A stretch of 64,000 nucleotides of DNA from Actinomadura roseirufa (GTDB lineage Bacteria; Actinomycetota; Actinomycetes; Streptosporangiales; Streptosporangiaceae), in assembly GCF_900659635.1 (NCBI RefSeq), contig NZ_CAACVB010000007.1:20366-84365 (forward strand). Direction: 5' to 3'. Positions 50,304 through 58,475 of the stretch are shown here, piece after piece (within the stretch, counting starts at the first letter, position 1; each line of letters opens with the position of its first letter). The notes below the pieces were generated by a model. That model saw only the letters and a program-made list of their open reading frames with translations. It made no database searches and was not told where the DNA came from. A program made the translations under genes and the position numbers.

Positions 50304-51560
50304 TCAGGACGCGGTGGCGAGCGGCCCGGGGTCGGGTGCGGGGGCCGGGCGGGCGAAGCCCGCGGGGCGCAGGCCGAGCGCCGCGAGCAGCGCGGCCGCG
50401 GCGGACAGCGCGGCGAGCTGGACGAGTCCCGCCGCCGGCCAGCTCGTGGCGCCGGCCAGCAGGCTGAACAGGTACCCGGCGAAGCCCGCCGGGATGTAGA
50501 TCGCGGAGACGAACAGCCCGGACGCGCGGCCCGCCAGGTCGCCGCGCACCGAGGCGACGAGGTAGCCGGCGAGGTTGACGAACACGCCCGAGCTGAACGC
50601 CAGGCCGAACACGAACGACCAGACCGCCTGCCACCACAGGGCGGTCGGGCCGGTGAACAGCGCCACCGCGGCCACCGCGGTGAGCAGGAGGAACCCGCCG
50701 AGCACCGCCCTCGGGTCGTACCGGTCGCCGAGGTAGCCGCCGGCGCTGGACAGCAGCGCCGCCAGGCCGGACAGCCCGACGACGAGGCCGGCCCGGGTCG
50801 GGGAGTAGCCGAGCTCGTCGCGCAGGAAGCTCGGGTACATGCCGATGTAGCCGAAGTCGATCAGCCCGCCCAGCACGGTGACGGCCGCGAGGATCGCCGT
50901 GTTCCGGTTGCGCAGGCCCGGCGCGCCGCCGACCGTCCGGACGCCGTGGCCGCCGTCCGCGCGGGCCTCGCTGAACCACGGCCGGACGGCCAGCGACACC
51001 AGGACGAGGGCGCCCGCGCCGATCAGCCCGAACAGCAGCATCGGGGCCCGCCAGGACCCGTAGGCCGACAGCAGGTGGCCGCCCAGCGCGGGCCCGATCA
51101 GCGACCCGGCGGCGAACGCGACGTTCACCGTGCCGATCGCCGTCCCGCGGTACTTCTGGAACGCCGCCGCCGCGATCGCCAGCAGCGCCGTCAGCTGGAG
51201 GGACTCGCCGACGCCGGAGGCGGCGCGCCAGAAGAGCATGTCCCAGAAGCCCGCCGAGACGACGGTGAGCACCGTGACGGCGGAGAACAGGAACGTTCCG
51301 AGCAGGAGGAGGGTCTTGCGCCGGACGCGGGTGATCAGGTATCCCACCGGGATCCCCGACAGGCCCATGCCCAGGGCGAAGAAGGTGGACTGGAGCCCGG
51401 CCCCGGCGTCGCCGAAGCCGTACTCCTCGCGGACCTCGGGGAGCAGGATCGGGAAGACCTGGCGGTCCATCGCGTTCACGACGTAGGCGATGAGGAGCAC
51501 GCCGAACATCGCGAACATGTGCTTCTGACGGTGTGGATCATTGGTCGTACTGGCTGTCAT
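50304..51560 (-). CDS. MFS transporter
   Basis: The 418-residue protein has 12 predicted membrane segments and MFS hallmarks: VVNAMDRQVFPILLPEVREEYGF in the first helix and loop, GIPVGYLITRVRRKTLLLLG (loop 2-3 motif A), and FWRAASGVGESLQLTALLAI in helix 4. The central loop (FSEARADGGHGVR) is soluble. It resembles aromatic-acid/anion symporters and probably imports the substrate of the surrounding catabolic genes. Start at ATG 51560, 89 bp behind the FAH gene. Confidence 0.88.
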   Translation of the reverse strand: MTASTTNDPHRQKHMFAMFGVLLIAYVVNAMDRQVFPILLPEVREEYGFGDAGAGLQSTFFALGMGLSGIPVGYLITRVRRKTLLLLGTFLFSAVTVLTVVSAGFWDMLFWRAASGVGESLQLTALLAIAAAAFQKYRGTAIGTVNVAFAAGSLIGPALGGHLLSAYGSWRAPMLLFGLIGAGALVLVSLAVRPWFSEARADGGHGVRTVGGAPGLRNRNTAILAAVTVLGGLIDFGYIGMYPSFLRDELGYSPTRAGLVVGLSGLAALLSSAGGYLGDRYDPRAVLGGFLLLTAVAAVALFTGPTALWWQAVWSFVFGLAFSSGVFVNLAGYLVASVRGDLAGRASGLFVSAIYIPAGFAGYLFSLLAGATSWPAAGLVQLAALSAAAALLAALGLRPAGFARPAPAPDPGPLATAS

Positions 51561-51649
51561 GGTGGACCGCCTTGCTCGCTGTTGCCTGTCGTTGTCCAGC
51601 CCCCGGGAGATGTCGCGTCCGTGCCGCCGGGGCACGGTGCCGCCCGTGG

Positions 51650-52522
51650 TCAGGGCAGGCCGATGGTGGTATCGAGCCTGCCGATGCCGTCGATCTCGAC
51701 GGTGACGCCGTCGCCGGGGCGGAGCCAGGCGGGGTCGTCCATGCCCCAGGCCACGCCCTGCGGGGTGCCGGTGGCGATGATGTCGCCCGGCTCCAGGGTC
51801 AGGCCCTGGGTGAGGTCGGTCAGCAGCGTCGTCAGGTCGAAGATCAGGTTCTTGACGGTGTCGTCCTGCCTCACCTCGCCGTTGACCAGGGTCCGGACGC
51901 GCAGGGCCCGCGGGTCCGGGATCTCGTCGGCGGTGACGATCCAGGGGCCGATCGGCCCGTAGCCGTCGGCGCCCTTGCCGCGGAACCACTGCAGGTGCCG
52001 CTGCTGGACGTCGCGCGCGGTCAGGTCGTTGAAGATCGTGTAACCGAACACGCAGTCCAGCGCTCCGGCGGCGGTGAGGCCGCGGGCCCGGGTCCCGATG
52101 ACGAGCGCGAGTTCGCCCTCGTAGTCGAGCGCCCGGGTGAAGGCGGGGTCGGCGACGACCGTGGCGCCGTGCCCGGTGAGGGCGGTGTGCGGCTTGGTGA
52201 AGTACACCGGCGCCTCGGGGATGACGGCCTCGGCCAGCCCTTCGGCGCGGGCGCCCTCCTCGACGTGCTCACGGTAGTTCTTCCCGACGCAGATGACGTT
52301 CTTGGGCGGGTGCAGGACGGGCGGCAGCCACGTCACCTCCCGCGCCGGGAGCCGGTGCCCGGCGAGGGCCGTCACCTCCGCGCTCGTCAGCGGGGACGAG
52401 ATGAGGGCCGTCACGTCGGCCGCGTCGTCGCGTCCGGGCAGGGCGCGCACGGGCGCCACGCCGTCGTCGGTGACCAGGGCCGCGGACGTCCCGGTCCGGT
52501 GTTCGATGGTCGCGAGCCGCAT
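51650..52522 (-). CDS. Fumarylacetoacetate hydrolase family protein
   Basis: The 290-residue enzyme starts MRLATIEHRTGTSAALV and contains the FAH core: NVICVGKNYREHVEE, APVYFTKPHTALTGHGA, LDYEGELALVIGTRARGL (metal-binding E-x-E), DCVFGYTIFNDLTARDVQ, GPWIVTADEIPDP and DIIATGTPQGVAWG. Family members cleave C-C bonds in, or decarboxylate/hydrate, diketo acids from aromatic degradation. The start overlaps the cyclase stop by one base. Substrate not determinable. Confidence 0.92.
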   Translation of the reverse strand: MRLATIEHRTGTSAALVTDDGVAPVRALPGRDDAADVTALISSPLTSAEVTALAGHRLPAREVTWLPPVLHPPKNVICVGKNYREHVEEGARAEGLAEAVIPEAPVYFTKPHTALTGHGATVVADPAFTRALDYEGELALVIGTRARGLTAAGALDCVFGYTIFNDLTARDVQQRHLQWFRGKGADGYGPIGPWIVTADEIPDPRALRVRTLVNGEVRQDDTVKNLIFDLTTLLTDLTQGLTLEPGDIIATGTPQGVAWGMDDPAWLRPGDGVTVEIDGIGRLDTTIGLP

Positions 52523-53190
52523 CAGTCCTCCACCACCGCGAAGAGGCGGGCGTGGGCGCCCTCGATGCCGCCGATGCGGGTGAAGGCCGGGTACACCCGG
52601 GTCCGGTGGCCGAGCAGCGCGCCGAGGTTGGTGGCGTGCTCCACGAGGTAGATGCCGGCGCCGAGCAGGATCCGGTGGACGACGAACTCCTCGGAGGTGA
52701 AGTCGTGGTTGCGCGCGCACTCCTCCTCGAAGAAGTCGAACACCACCGCGCGGGGCGCCCGCTCGGCGAGCCATCGGGCGCCGGACTCGTGCAGCCACGG
52801 GGAGGTCGTGTAGTACTCCGGGAACCGTCCCCACATCCGGTCGGACCAGCCGGTGCGCAGGACGGCGACCTGCCCGGCGGCCAGGCCGGGGTCGGCCTTG
52901 TCCAGGTCGGTGTCCGTCACCGCCTCCGACGGGCCCTTCGCGAGGTCGAACACGGCCGCCTCGCCGGCGATGTCGTCCAGCGTGAGGTCGCTGGTCGTCC
53001 CGCCGTCGGCGTAGACGTGCAGCGGGGTGTCGATGTGGGTGCCGAGGTGGATCGGCATGACCCGCGCCGTGCTGACCTGCCAGAACCCCGGGCCCCGGTG
53101 GTGGTGCTCGATCTCCAGCGTGAGGCTGGTGGACGGGGGGCCGGGCGTCCCGGCGGTCACTTCGACGCTCAGGTCGATCAGTTCGGTCAT
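52522..53190 (-). CDS. Cyclase-family metal hydrolase (kynurenine-formamidase/isatin-hydrolase-like)
   Basis: The 222-residue protein starts MTELIDLSVEVTAGTPGPPS and has the family metal motif HLGTHIDTPLH (His48, His52, Asp54). VAVLRTGWSDRMWG, YYTTSPWLHESGARWLAERAPRAVVFDFFEE and HRILLGAGIYLVEHATNLGALL are also typical. Relatives hydrolyse N-formylkynurenine or isatin. It overlaps the upstream GntR gene (ATGA) and the downstream FAH gene, suggesting consecutive steps on a cyclic amide or formamide. Confidence 0.9.
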   Translation of the reverse strand: MTELIDLSVEVTAGTPGPPSTSLTLEIEHHHRGPGFWQVSTARVMPIHLGTHIDTPLHVYADGGTTSDLTLDDIAGEAAVFDLAKGPSEAVTDTDLDKADPGLAAGQVAVLRTGWSDRMWGRFPEYYTTSPWLHESGARWLAERAPRAVVFDFFEEECARNHDFTSEEFVVHRILLGAGIYLVEHATNLGALLGHRTRVYPAFTRIGGIEGAHARLFAVVED

Positions 53191-53882
53191 CGTTGCTCCT
53201 CGTGGTGTGCGTGGGTGCCGCTGTAGACCTCGGCGGCGCGGTGGATGTGGCGCCGGGCGGCCTCGGCGGCCCGGACGGGGTCGCCTCCGGCGATGCCTTC
53301 GAGCAACTCGCGGTGGTCGCGGTGGACCTCCTGCCGCCAGCTCGCGTCCACCGTCAGGTTGCTGAGGCTGGAGACCTCGATGCGGTCCCACAGCCGGGTG
53401 AGGGACTCGGTCGCGAACGTGTTCGCGGCCAGCGTGCAGATCCACTGGTGGAAGCGGAGGTTGGCGACCGAGGCGCGGCGCGCGTCGTCGCGCCCGGACG
53501 CCACCTCGACCGCCTCCGCCCTGGACTCCAGCTCGGCCAGCTGCGCCCGGGACAGCTCGCCGTCCCGTGACCGCTCCGCCGCCAGCTCCGCGGTGAGCGC
53601 CTCCAGCGCGGCCCGGTACCGGTAGGCGTCCGTGACCTCGGCCGCGGACAGCCCCGCCACGATCACGCCGAGGCCCCGTCCGCCCACCGTGACGAGCCCG
53701 TCGCGCTGCAGGTGCTTGAGCGCCTCGCGGATCGGGGTGCGGCTCATCCCGAGCCGCTCGCTGAGCTGCCGTTCGGACAGGGGCGTGCCGGGCGGGGCGT
53801 CCCCCGACAGCAGCAGCGAGCGGATCCGGAGGTACGCCTCCTCCGCGCTGCTGAGCGTCTCCATCGACTCATGCCTGGTCAT
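53187..53882 (-). CDS. GntR-family transcriptional regulator (FadR/FCD type)
   Basis: The product of about 231 residues has the GntR winged HTH (AYLRIRSLLLSGDAPPGTPLSERQLSERLGMSRTPIREALKHLQRDGLVTV). A helical FCD ligand domain with metal-binding positions follows (FHQWICTLA, VHRDHRELLEGI and AARRHIHRA). Start at ATG 53882. First gene of the leftward catabolic operon and divergent from the TauE/SafE exporter; a TGGTATACCA palindrome directly upstream is its likely operator. Confidence 0.9.
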   Translation of the reverse strand: MTRHESMETLSSAEEAYLRIRSLLLSGDAPPGTPLSERQLSERLGMSRTPIREALKHLQRDGLVTVGGRGLGVIVAGLSAAEVTDAYRYRAALEALTAELAAERSRDGELSRAQLAELESRAEAVEVASGRDDARRASVANLRFHQWICTLAANTFATESLTRLWDRIEVSSLSNLTVDASWRQEVHRDHRELLEGIAGGDPVRAAEAARRHIHRAAEVYSGTHAHHEEQR

Positions 53883-53887
53883 AGAGG

Positions 53888-53897
53888 TGGTATACCA
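53888..53897. promoter_or_regulatory. GntR operator candidate
   Basis: Perfect palindrome TGGTATACCA, 5 bp upstream of the gntR start and between the two divergent transcription units. FCD-type GntR regulators commonly use T-G-G-T-N2-A-C-C-A sites. Confidence 0.65.
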
Positions 53898-53934
53898 GGC
53901 ATCCCAGGTATTCCACAAGAGAAGGCGGGCCCCC

Positions 53935-54693
53935 GTGAACCTGCTCGATGCCGTCCTCGTCGCCGCCGCCGGGATCACCGCCGGCGCCCTCAACACGGTG
54001 GCGGGCGGCGGGACGCTCGTCACCTACCCGGTGCTCCTGCTGTGCGGCGTCCCCCCGGTCACCGCGAACATCACCTCGGTCGTCGGCCTCGCGCCCGGCT
54101 ACGCCGGCGCCGTGCACGCCTTCCGCCCCGAGCTGCGCGGCCAGCGGCACCGGCACCTGGCGCTCGGCCCGGCCGCGGTCGCGGGGGCCGCCCTGGGCGC
54201 GGTCCTGCTGCTGGTCACCCCGCCCGGCGGTTTCGCGGGCGTCGTCCCCGTCCTCGTGCTCGTGTCGAGCCTGCTGCTGCTCGCGCAGCCGGTCCTCGCC
54301 GGCCTGATGCCCGCGGCGGGCGAGGACGCCGCCGCGCGCGTGCCCTGGCCCGCGCGGGCGGGCGTGTTCGCGGCGTCGGTCTACGGCGCCTACTTCAGCG
54401 CGGGTCTCGGGGTGCTGCTGCTGGCCGTCCTCGGCATCGTGCTCACCGACCCGTTCCCGCGGGTCAACGCGCTGAAGAGCTCGCTCTCACTGATCATCGT
54501 GCTGACGGCGATCGCGGTCTACCTGGCGTCCGGGCACGTCGCGGTCGGCTACGCGGCCGTCCTGCTCGTCGCGTCCTACGCGGGGGGAGCCGCGGGCGGT
54601 TCCGTCGTCCGCCGGATCAGCCCCGCCGTGATCCGCTACAGCGCCGCCACCCTGGGAATCCTGCTGGCCCTGGCTCTCTTCCTGAAGAACTGA
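53935..54693 (+). CDS. TauE/SafE-family (TSUP) membrane exporter
   Basis: The 252-residue protein has about eight membrane segments and family landmarks: AAAGITAGALNTVAGGGTLVTYPVLLL with the conserved GGG near the start, PPVTANITSVVGLAPGYAGA, SVYGAYFSAGLGVLLLAVLG and NALKSSLSLIIVLTAIAVY. TSUP proteins export sulfite, sulfoacetate and other organic anions. GTG 53935 follows AGAAGGCGGG. It is divergent from the GntR operon and shares its control region, so it may export a by-product of that pathway. Confidence 0.88.
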   Translation: MNLLDAVLVAAAGITAGALNTVAGGGTLVTYPVLLLCGVPPVTANITSVVGLAPGYAGAVHAFRPELRGQRHRHLALGPAAVAGAALGAVLLLVTPPGGFAGVVPVLVLVSSLLLLAQPVLAGLMPAAGEDAAARVPWPARAGVFAASVYGAYFSAGLGVLLLAVLGIVLTDPFPRVNALKSSLSLIIVLTAIAVYLASGHVAVGYAAVLLVASYAGGAAGGSVVRRISPAVIRYSAATLGILLALALFLKN

Positions 54694-54732
54694 GGGCGGG
54701 ACGTGTCAGTGTCCCGCGTGGCCCGTCGCCGT

Positions 54733-54767
54733 CCGAGCCCCTGCCTGGAGGGTGGGCAGGGGCTCGG
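54733..54767. terminator. Bidirectional hairpin terminator
   Basis: Perfect 13-bp stem CCGAGCCCCTGCC / GGCAGGGGCTCGG with a 9-nt loop, between the convergent exporter and sugar-dehydrogenase genes. Confidence 0.82.
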
Positions 54768-54777
54768 CGGCTGGGGT

Positions 54778-55887
54778 TCAGCGGCGGATCGGGGGGAAGC
54801 GGAGGATGCGGTCGTCGGTCGCGGCGGGGCTGCCGCGGCCGTCGCGGTTGCTCGTCGTCAGCCAGAGCCAGCCGTCCGGGCCGACGGCGACCGTGCGGAG
54901 GCGGCCGTAGGTGCCCTGGAGCACCGCGGTCGGGGTGCCCGACGAACCGCCCTTGCCGTCCAGGGGCACCAGCCAGAGGCGCTTACCGGCGAGGGCGGCG
55001 GTGTACAGGGTGTCGCCCGCGACGGCGGCGCCGCTCGGCGAGGCCTCCTTGGTGTGCCAGGTGGCGATCGGCGCGATGTAGGTGGGCGGGCCGCCCGGCC
55101 CCTCGACCTTCGGCCAGCCGTAGTTGCCGCCCGCGACGATGTGGTTGACCTCGTCCCAGGTGTCCTGGCCGAACTCGCTCGCGTACATGTGGCCGCCGCC
55201 CCAGGCCAGCCCCTGCACGTTGCGGTGCCCGAGGCTGTAGACCACCGTCTTCGGGTCGGGGTTGCCCGGGGCGGGCGACCCGTCCGGGCGCATCCGGAGG
55301 ATCTTCCCGGCCGGGGTGGCCGGGTTCTGGGCGTTGGCGGACTGGCCCGCGTCGCCCGTGCTGGCGTAGAGCAGGCCGTCGGGACCGAACTGGATCCGGC
55401 CGCCGTCATGGAAGGTGTTCTTGGGAATGCCCGAGAGGAGCACTTCCTGCTGGGGGGACGCGGCGAGCTTGAAGCGGACGATCCGGTTGTCGGACGCGGA
55501 GGTGTAGTAGGCGTAGACGTACTTGTCCTCGGCGTAGGTCGGCGAGACGGCGATGCCGAGCAGCCCGGACTCGCCCCGGGCCTGCACCCCGGACAGCTTG
55601 GCCACCTCGACCGGCGCCGAGCCCGGGGACAGGCGCAGGATGCGGGCGCTCACCCGCTCCGACACCAGCGCGCTGCCGTCGGGCAGGAAGGCTAGGCCCC
55701 AGGGGACGGTCAGGCCGGACGCCACGACCTCGGGGCGGGAGAAGTCGAACGCGGGATTCGCGGCCGGTCGCGCCGCCGCGGGCGGGGCGGCCGCGGCGGG
55801 TGACGGCGCGGCGGCGGGAGCGGCGAGCAGGGACGCGGCGGCGACCGCGGCGGCCGCCGGAACGAGGACGCGCTTCTTCAGGGGCAT
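54778..55887 (-). CDS. Secreted PQQ-type sugar dehydrogenase (GSDH family)
   Basis: The product of about 369 residues has a signal peptide (KKRVLVPAAAAVAAASLLAAPAAAPSPAAA). The rest is a glucose/sorbosone-dehydrogenase beta-propeller with VASGLTVPWGLAFLPDGSALVSERVSARIL, RGESGLLGIAVSPTYAEDKYVYAYYT, NTFHDGGRIQFGPDGLLYASTGDAGQ, SLGHRNVQGLAW and FGQDTWDEVNHI. His and Asp residues in these segments (HDGG, GHRN) are in the usual catalytic/PQQ positions. It would oxidise sugars outside the cell. ATG 55887 is chosen because GGAG lies five bases upstream. Confidence 0.9.
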   Translation of the reverse strand: MPLKKRVLVPAAAAVAAASLLAAPAAAPSPAAAAPPAAARPAANPAFDFSRPEVVASGLTVPWGLAFLPDGSALVSERVSARILRLSPGSAPVEVAKLSGVQARGESGLLGIAVSPTYAEDKYVYAYYTSASDNRIVRFKLAASPQQEVLLSGIPKNTFHDGGRIQFGPDGLLYASTGDAGQSANAQNPATPAGKILRMRPDGSPAPGNPDPKTVVYSLGHRNVQGLAWGGGHMYASEFGQDTWDEVNHIVAGGNYGWPKVEGPGGPPTYIAPIATWHTKEASPSGAAVAGDTLYTAALAGKRLWLVPLDGKGGSSGTPTAVLQGTYGRLRTVAVGPDGWLWLTTSNRDGRGSPAATDDRILRFPPIRR

Positions 55888-56238
55888 TGTCACTCCAGGC
55901 CGGCCCGGTCAGTGCGTGCCCCCGGTTCCCTGACGGGCCGTTGTCGAAGGTGAGAACGGAATTCGCGGACGATGCGGAGTCGCGACGGGTGATGGCGGGA
56001 GGAGCAGATGGTCTCGATGGGCCCCGGACGGTGCCTCGGCGGCCGGGGGACGAGAGGCACGGGGGAGTCTGGCGTGCCTTCTGCGCAGTGGCGGGACGTT
56101 CGGTTTCGTAACGTACCCGGACCGTCCGTTTCTGTGAAGGCTCGATTTTTCACTTTCAAGCGCGCCGGGCCTTCGCCGGGAATGGAAGCCGAAGGTCCGG
56201 TGGAGGACCGGACGGTGGGCGCGGGTTAGGGTCGGGGG
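55888..56238. other. Intergenic region, nothing recognised
   Basis: This 351-bp gap separates the divergent sugar dehydrogenase and LLM oxidoreductase genes. Both promoters must lie here. I see no clear palindrome or gene; the 56100-56170 part is relatively AT-rich. Confidence 0.4.
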
Positions 56239-57150
56239 GTGCGATTCGCGATCTCCATCCCGCAGGTGGTCACCGGCGGCGACTTCGACCCCGGACCCTT
56301 CCGCCATCATCTGGAGCGCGCCGAGGCGCTCGGCTTCGACAGCGCGTGGACGGTCGACCAGGTGCTCGGCCCCGCGCCCACGCTCGGCCCCATCGAGACC
56401 ATGACCTACGCCGCGGCTTTGACGCGGCGGCTGCGCCTGGGCTGCGCGGTGTTCGTGAGCCCGCAGTACAGCCCCGTCCACCTGGCCAAGAGCCTGAGCA
56501 CGCTGGACCAGCTCAGCGGGGGACGCCTTGAGGTGGGCGTCGCCATCGGCGGGCGGGACCGGACGCTGGACGCCTTCGGGGTGGATCCCGACGGTCTCGT
56601 CTCCCGGTTCACCGAGGGGATCGCCCTGATGAAGGCGTGCTGGACGCAGCCCCGCATCACCTTCGAGGGGCGGTTCTGGCGGCTCGACGACGCGGTGATG
56701 GAGCCGAGGCCGGTCCAGGCGCCGCATCCGCGGATCTGGTTCGGCGGCCGTGTCCCGGCGGGGCTGCGGCGCGCGGTCCGGCTCGGCGGCGGCTTCTTCG
56801 GCGCGGGGTCGGCCACGACCGAGCAGTTCGCCGAGCAGGTGCGCGTCGTGCGCGAGGCGCTGGCCGAGGAGGGACGGGACGCCGCGGACTTCCCGATCGC
56901 CAAGCGCGTCTACGTCGCGGTGGAGGACGACGAGGCCGGGGCCCGGCGGCGGGGCGCGGCCGAACTGGCGCACCTCTACAGCTCGGGCGACATGGCCCCC
57001 GTCGGCGTCTACGGGCCGCCGGACGTGTGCGCGCGGGGACTGCGCGAGGTCGCCGACGCGGGCGCCGAGCTGATCCTGCTCCACCCCCTCTACGACGACA
57101 CCGCGCAGATGGAGCGGCTCGCCGCCGAGGTCCTGCCGCAGCTGGGCTGA
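56239..57150 (+). CDS. LLM-class (F420/flavin-dependent) oxidoreductase
   Basis: The 303-residue protein starts at GTG 56239 with MRFAISIPQVVTGGDFDPGPFRHHLERAEALGFDSAWTVDQVLG. It has LRLGCAVFVSPQYSPVHLAKSLSTLDQLSGGRLEVGVAIGG, RFWRLDDAVMEPRPVQAPHPRIWFGG and ELILLHPLYDDTAQMERLAAEV: a luciferase-like TIM barrel of the F420-dependent group common in actinomycetes. Substrate unknown. It is monocistronic, closed by a strong terminator. Confidence 0.9.
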   Translation: MRFAISIPQVVTGGDFDPGPFRHHLERAEALGFDSAWTVDQVLGPAPTLGPIETMTYAAALTRRLRLGCAVFVSPQYSPVHLAKSLSTLDQLSGGRLEVGVAIGGRDRTLDAFGVDPDGLVSRFTEGIALMKACWTQPRITFEGRFWRLDDAVMEPRPVQAPHPRIWFGGRVPAGLRRAVRLGGGFFGAGSATTEQFAEQVRVVREALAEEGRDAADFPIAKRVYVAVEDDEAGARRRGAAELAHLYSSGDMAPVGVYGPPDVCARGLREVADAGAELILLHPLYDDTAQMERLAAEVLPQLG

Positions 57151-57165
57151 GACGTGCGGGTGACG

Positions 57166-57198
57166 CCGCCGGGGAGCCCGGTCCGGGCTCCCCGGCGG
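57166..57198. terminator. Bidirectional hairpin terminator
   Basis: Perfect 15-bp stem CCGCCGGGGAGCCCG / CGGGCTCCCCGGCGG with a 3-nt loop between the convergent LLM and alpha/beta-hydrolase genes. Confidence 0.85.
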
Positions 57199-57202
57199 AC
57201 GG

Positions 57203-58168
57203 TCACCGCGAGTGCCTGCGCAGGAATTTCCTCAGGGTGGGGTTGTAGACGTCCGAGCGCTCCCACTGTGGCGCGTGGCCGCACTCGTTCGCGACCACCG
57301 TCTCCACGTCATGGAGGTGGCTGGCGAAGACGCGCTGCACCGACGGCGGGCTGTAGAGGTCGGCGTCCCCCCACAGCAGGAGGGTGGGGATCCGCAGCCG
57401 CTCGACGTCGGCCCAGGTCGGACTGTTGATGTTGCCCTGGGAGACGTCGGCGTGGCGGGAGCGGTGGTGGATTTCGAGCCACTCCTGCACGCCGCCCGGG
57501 TTGATCGCGCGGTAGGACGGGCCGATCTCGATGAAGTCGGGGGGCATGGACTCGAAGCCCTTGGGACGCAGCCGGGCGAGCATGTCGCGGTAGTCCTTGT
57601 CCTGGACCCCGGTCAGGCTGCCGCTGATGGTCAGGCTGTACAGCCGGTCCGGATGGGACAGCGCGTAGTCGAGCGCCACGCCGCCGCCCGCGGCGACGCC
57701 GACCGCGTGGAAGCGGCGCAGGCCGAGGTGGTCGGCGAGCGCGTGCAGGTCGCCCGCGCCGGTTCCGGGGGCGTCCGCCGGGCCCGCGTCGGACTTGAAG
57801 TGGCCGCGCCGGGAGTAGCCGATGACCCGGAACCCGGCCTTGGCGAGGTAGGGTTGCTGGTAAGGCCAGCTCTCCGCGCTGCCCGTGTAGGGGTGCAGGA
57901 GGACGACGGGCGCCCCGCGGCCCCCGGTGTCCCAGTACCAGAGGCGGGAGCCGGGCACCGGCGCGTACCCCTCGGTGGCCGGGGCCTGCGGGGGGATCGG
58001 AATGGGGCGATAGGGCGAGTCGGGGCGGGGCGCGGTCTCCGCCGAGGCGGTGCCGGCGCCGACGAGGGGGACGGCGGCGGCCGCGAGCGCCGTGGCGCCG
58101 CCCAGCAGTCCTCGGCGGCCGATCATCGGTGTGGTTCTGGCGGGGCGGGCGGGGTCCTGCTTGGTCAT
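57203..58168 (-). CDS. Secreted alpha/beta-hydrolase-fold protein lacking the nucleophile
   Basis: The 321-residue protein has a Tat-type signal (IGRRGLLGGATALAAAAVPLVGAGTASA) and a complete alpha/beta-hydrolase layout: VVLLHPYTGSAESWPYQ (oxyanion region), VIGYSRRGHFKSD, the elbow HAVGVAAGGGVALDYAL, the acid strand LLLWGDADLYSP and the histidine in ANECGHAPQW. The elbow G-x-Nu-x-G reads Gly157-Val-Ala159-Ala-Gly161, so the usual Ser/Asp/Cys nucleophile is an alanine. Catalysis by the normal route is unlikely; a binding role or a metal-free cofactorless chemistry is possible. Start at 58168 behind GGGAGG. Confidence 0.85.
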   Translation of the reverse strand: MTKQDPARPARTTPMIGRRGLLGGATALAAAAVPLVGAGTASAETAPRPDSPYRPIPIPPQAPATEGYAPVPGSRLWYWDTGGRGAPVVLLHPYTGSAESWPYQQPYLAKAGFRVIGYSRRGHFKSDAGPADAPGTGAGDLHALADHLGLRRFHAVGVAAGGGVALDYALSHPDRLYSLTISGSLTGVQDKDYRDMLARLRPKGFESMPPDFIEIGPSYRAINPGGVQEWLEIHHRSRHADVSQGNINSPTWADVERLRIPTLLLWGDADLYSPPSVQRVFASHLHDVETVVANECGHAPQWERSDVYNPTLRKFLRRHSR

Positions 58169-58192
58169 CCACGACCTCCCGGGTCATGATGC

Positions 58193-58224
58193 GGCGGACC
58201 CGCGCAGGTCAGCGCGGGTCCGCC
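58193..58224. terminator. Hairpin in the 5' region of the alpha/beta-hydrolase gene
   Basis: Perfect 13-bp stem GGCGGACCCGCGC / GCGCGGGTCCGCC with a 6-nt loop, 25 bp upstream of the leftward gene's start. In this place it would act as an attenuator of that gene, or as a terminator for transcripts from the right. Confidence 0.6.
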
Positions 58225-58254
58225 GGGTTCGTCGCAGCAGGAATATAACCCACT

Positions 58255-58271
58255 TGTTGATGAAATCAACA
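58255..58271. promoter_or_regulatory. Operator-like inverted repeat
   Basis: TGTTGAT - 3 nt - ATCAACA, perfect 7-bp arms, in the AT-rich part between the divergent alpha/beta-hydrolase and S41 peptidase genes. The spacing suits a MarR- or TetR-type dimer; no regulator gene is adjacent. Confidence 0.55.
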
Positions 58272-58475
58272 GATGTGGATCGTGGTGCTGAAGGCGAGAT
58301 CACGCCAGGTTTGTCCCGTTTTGGCCAGGGCGCGTCCGCGACGCACTGACGAACGCCGTGGACCGTCCCAACGGAAGTCCATGGTTCGTCCTGCCTCCGG
58401 TACCCCTCGCGGAGGACGCGGGATCCCCGTCCTGGACGACGATTTCCCGCCGGTGCCGTCCGTAGCGTGGTGGCC

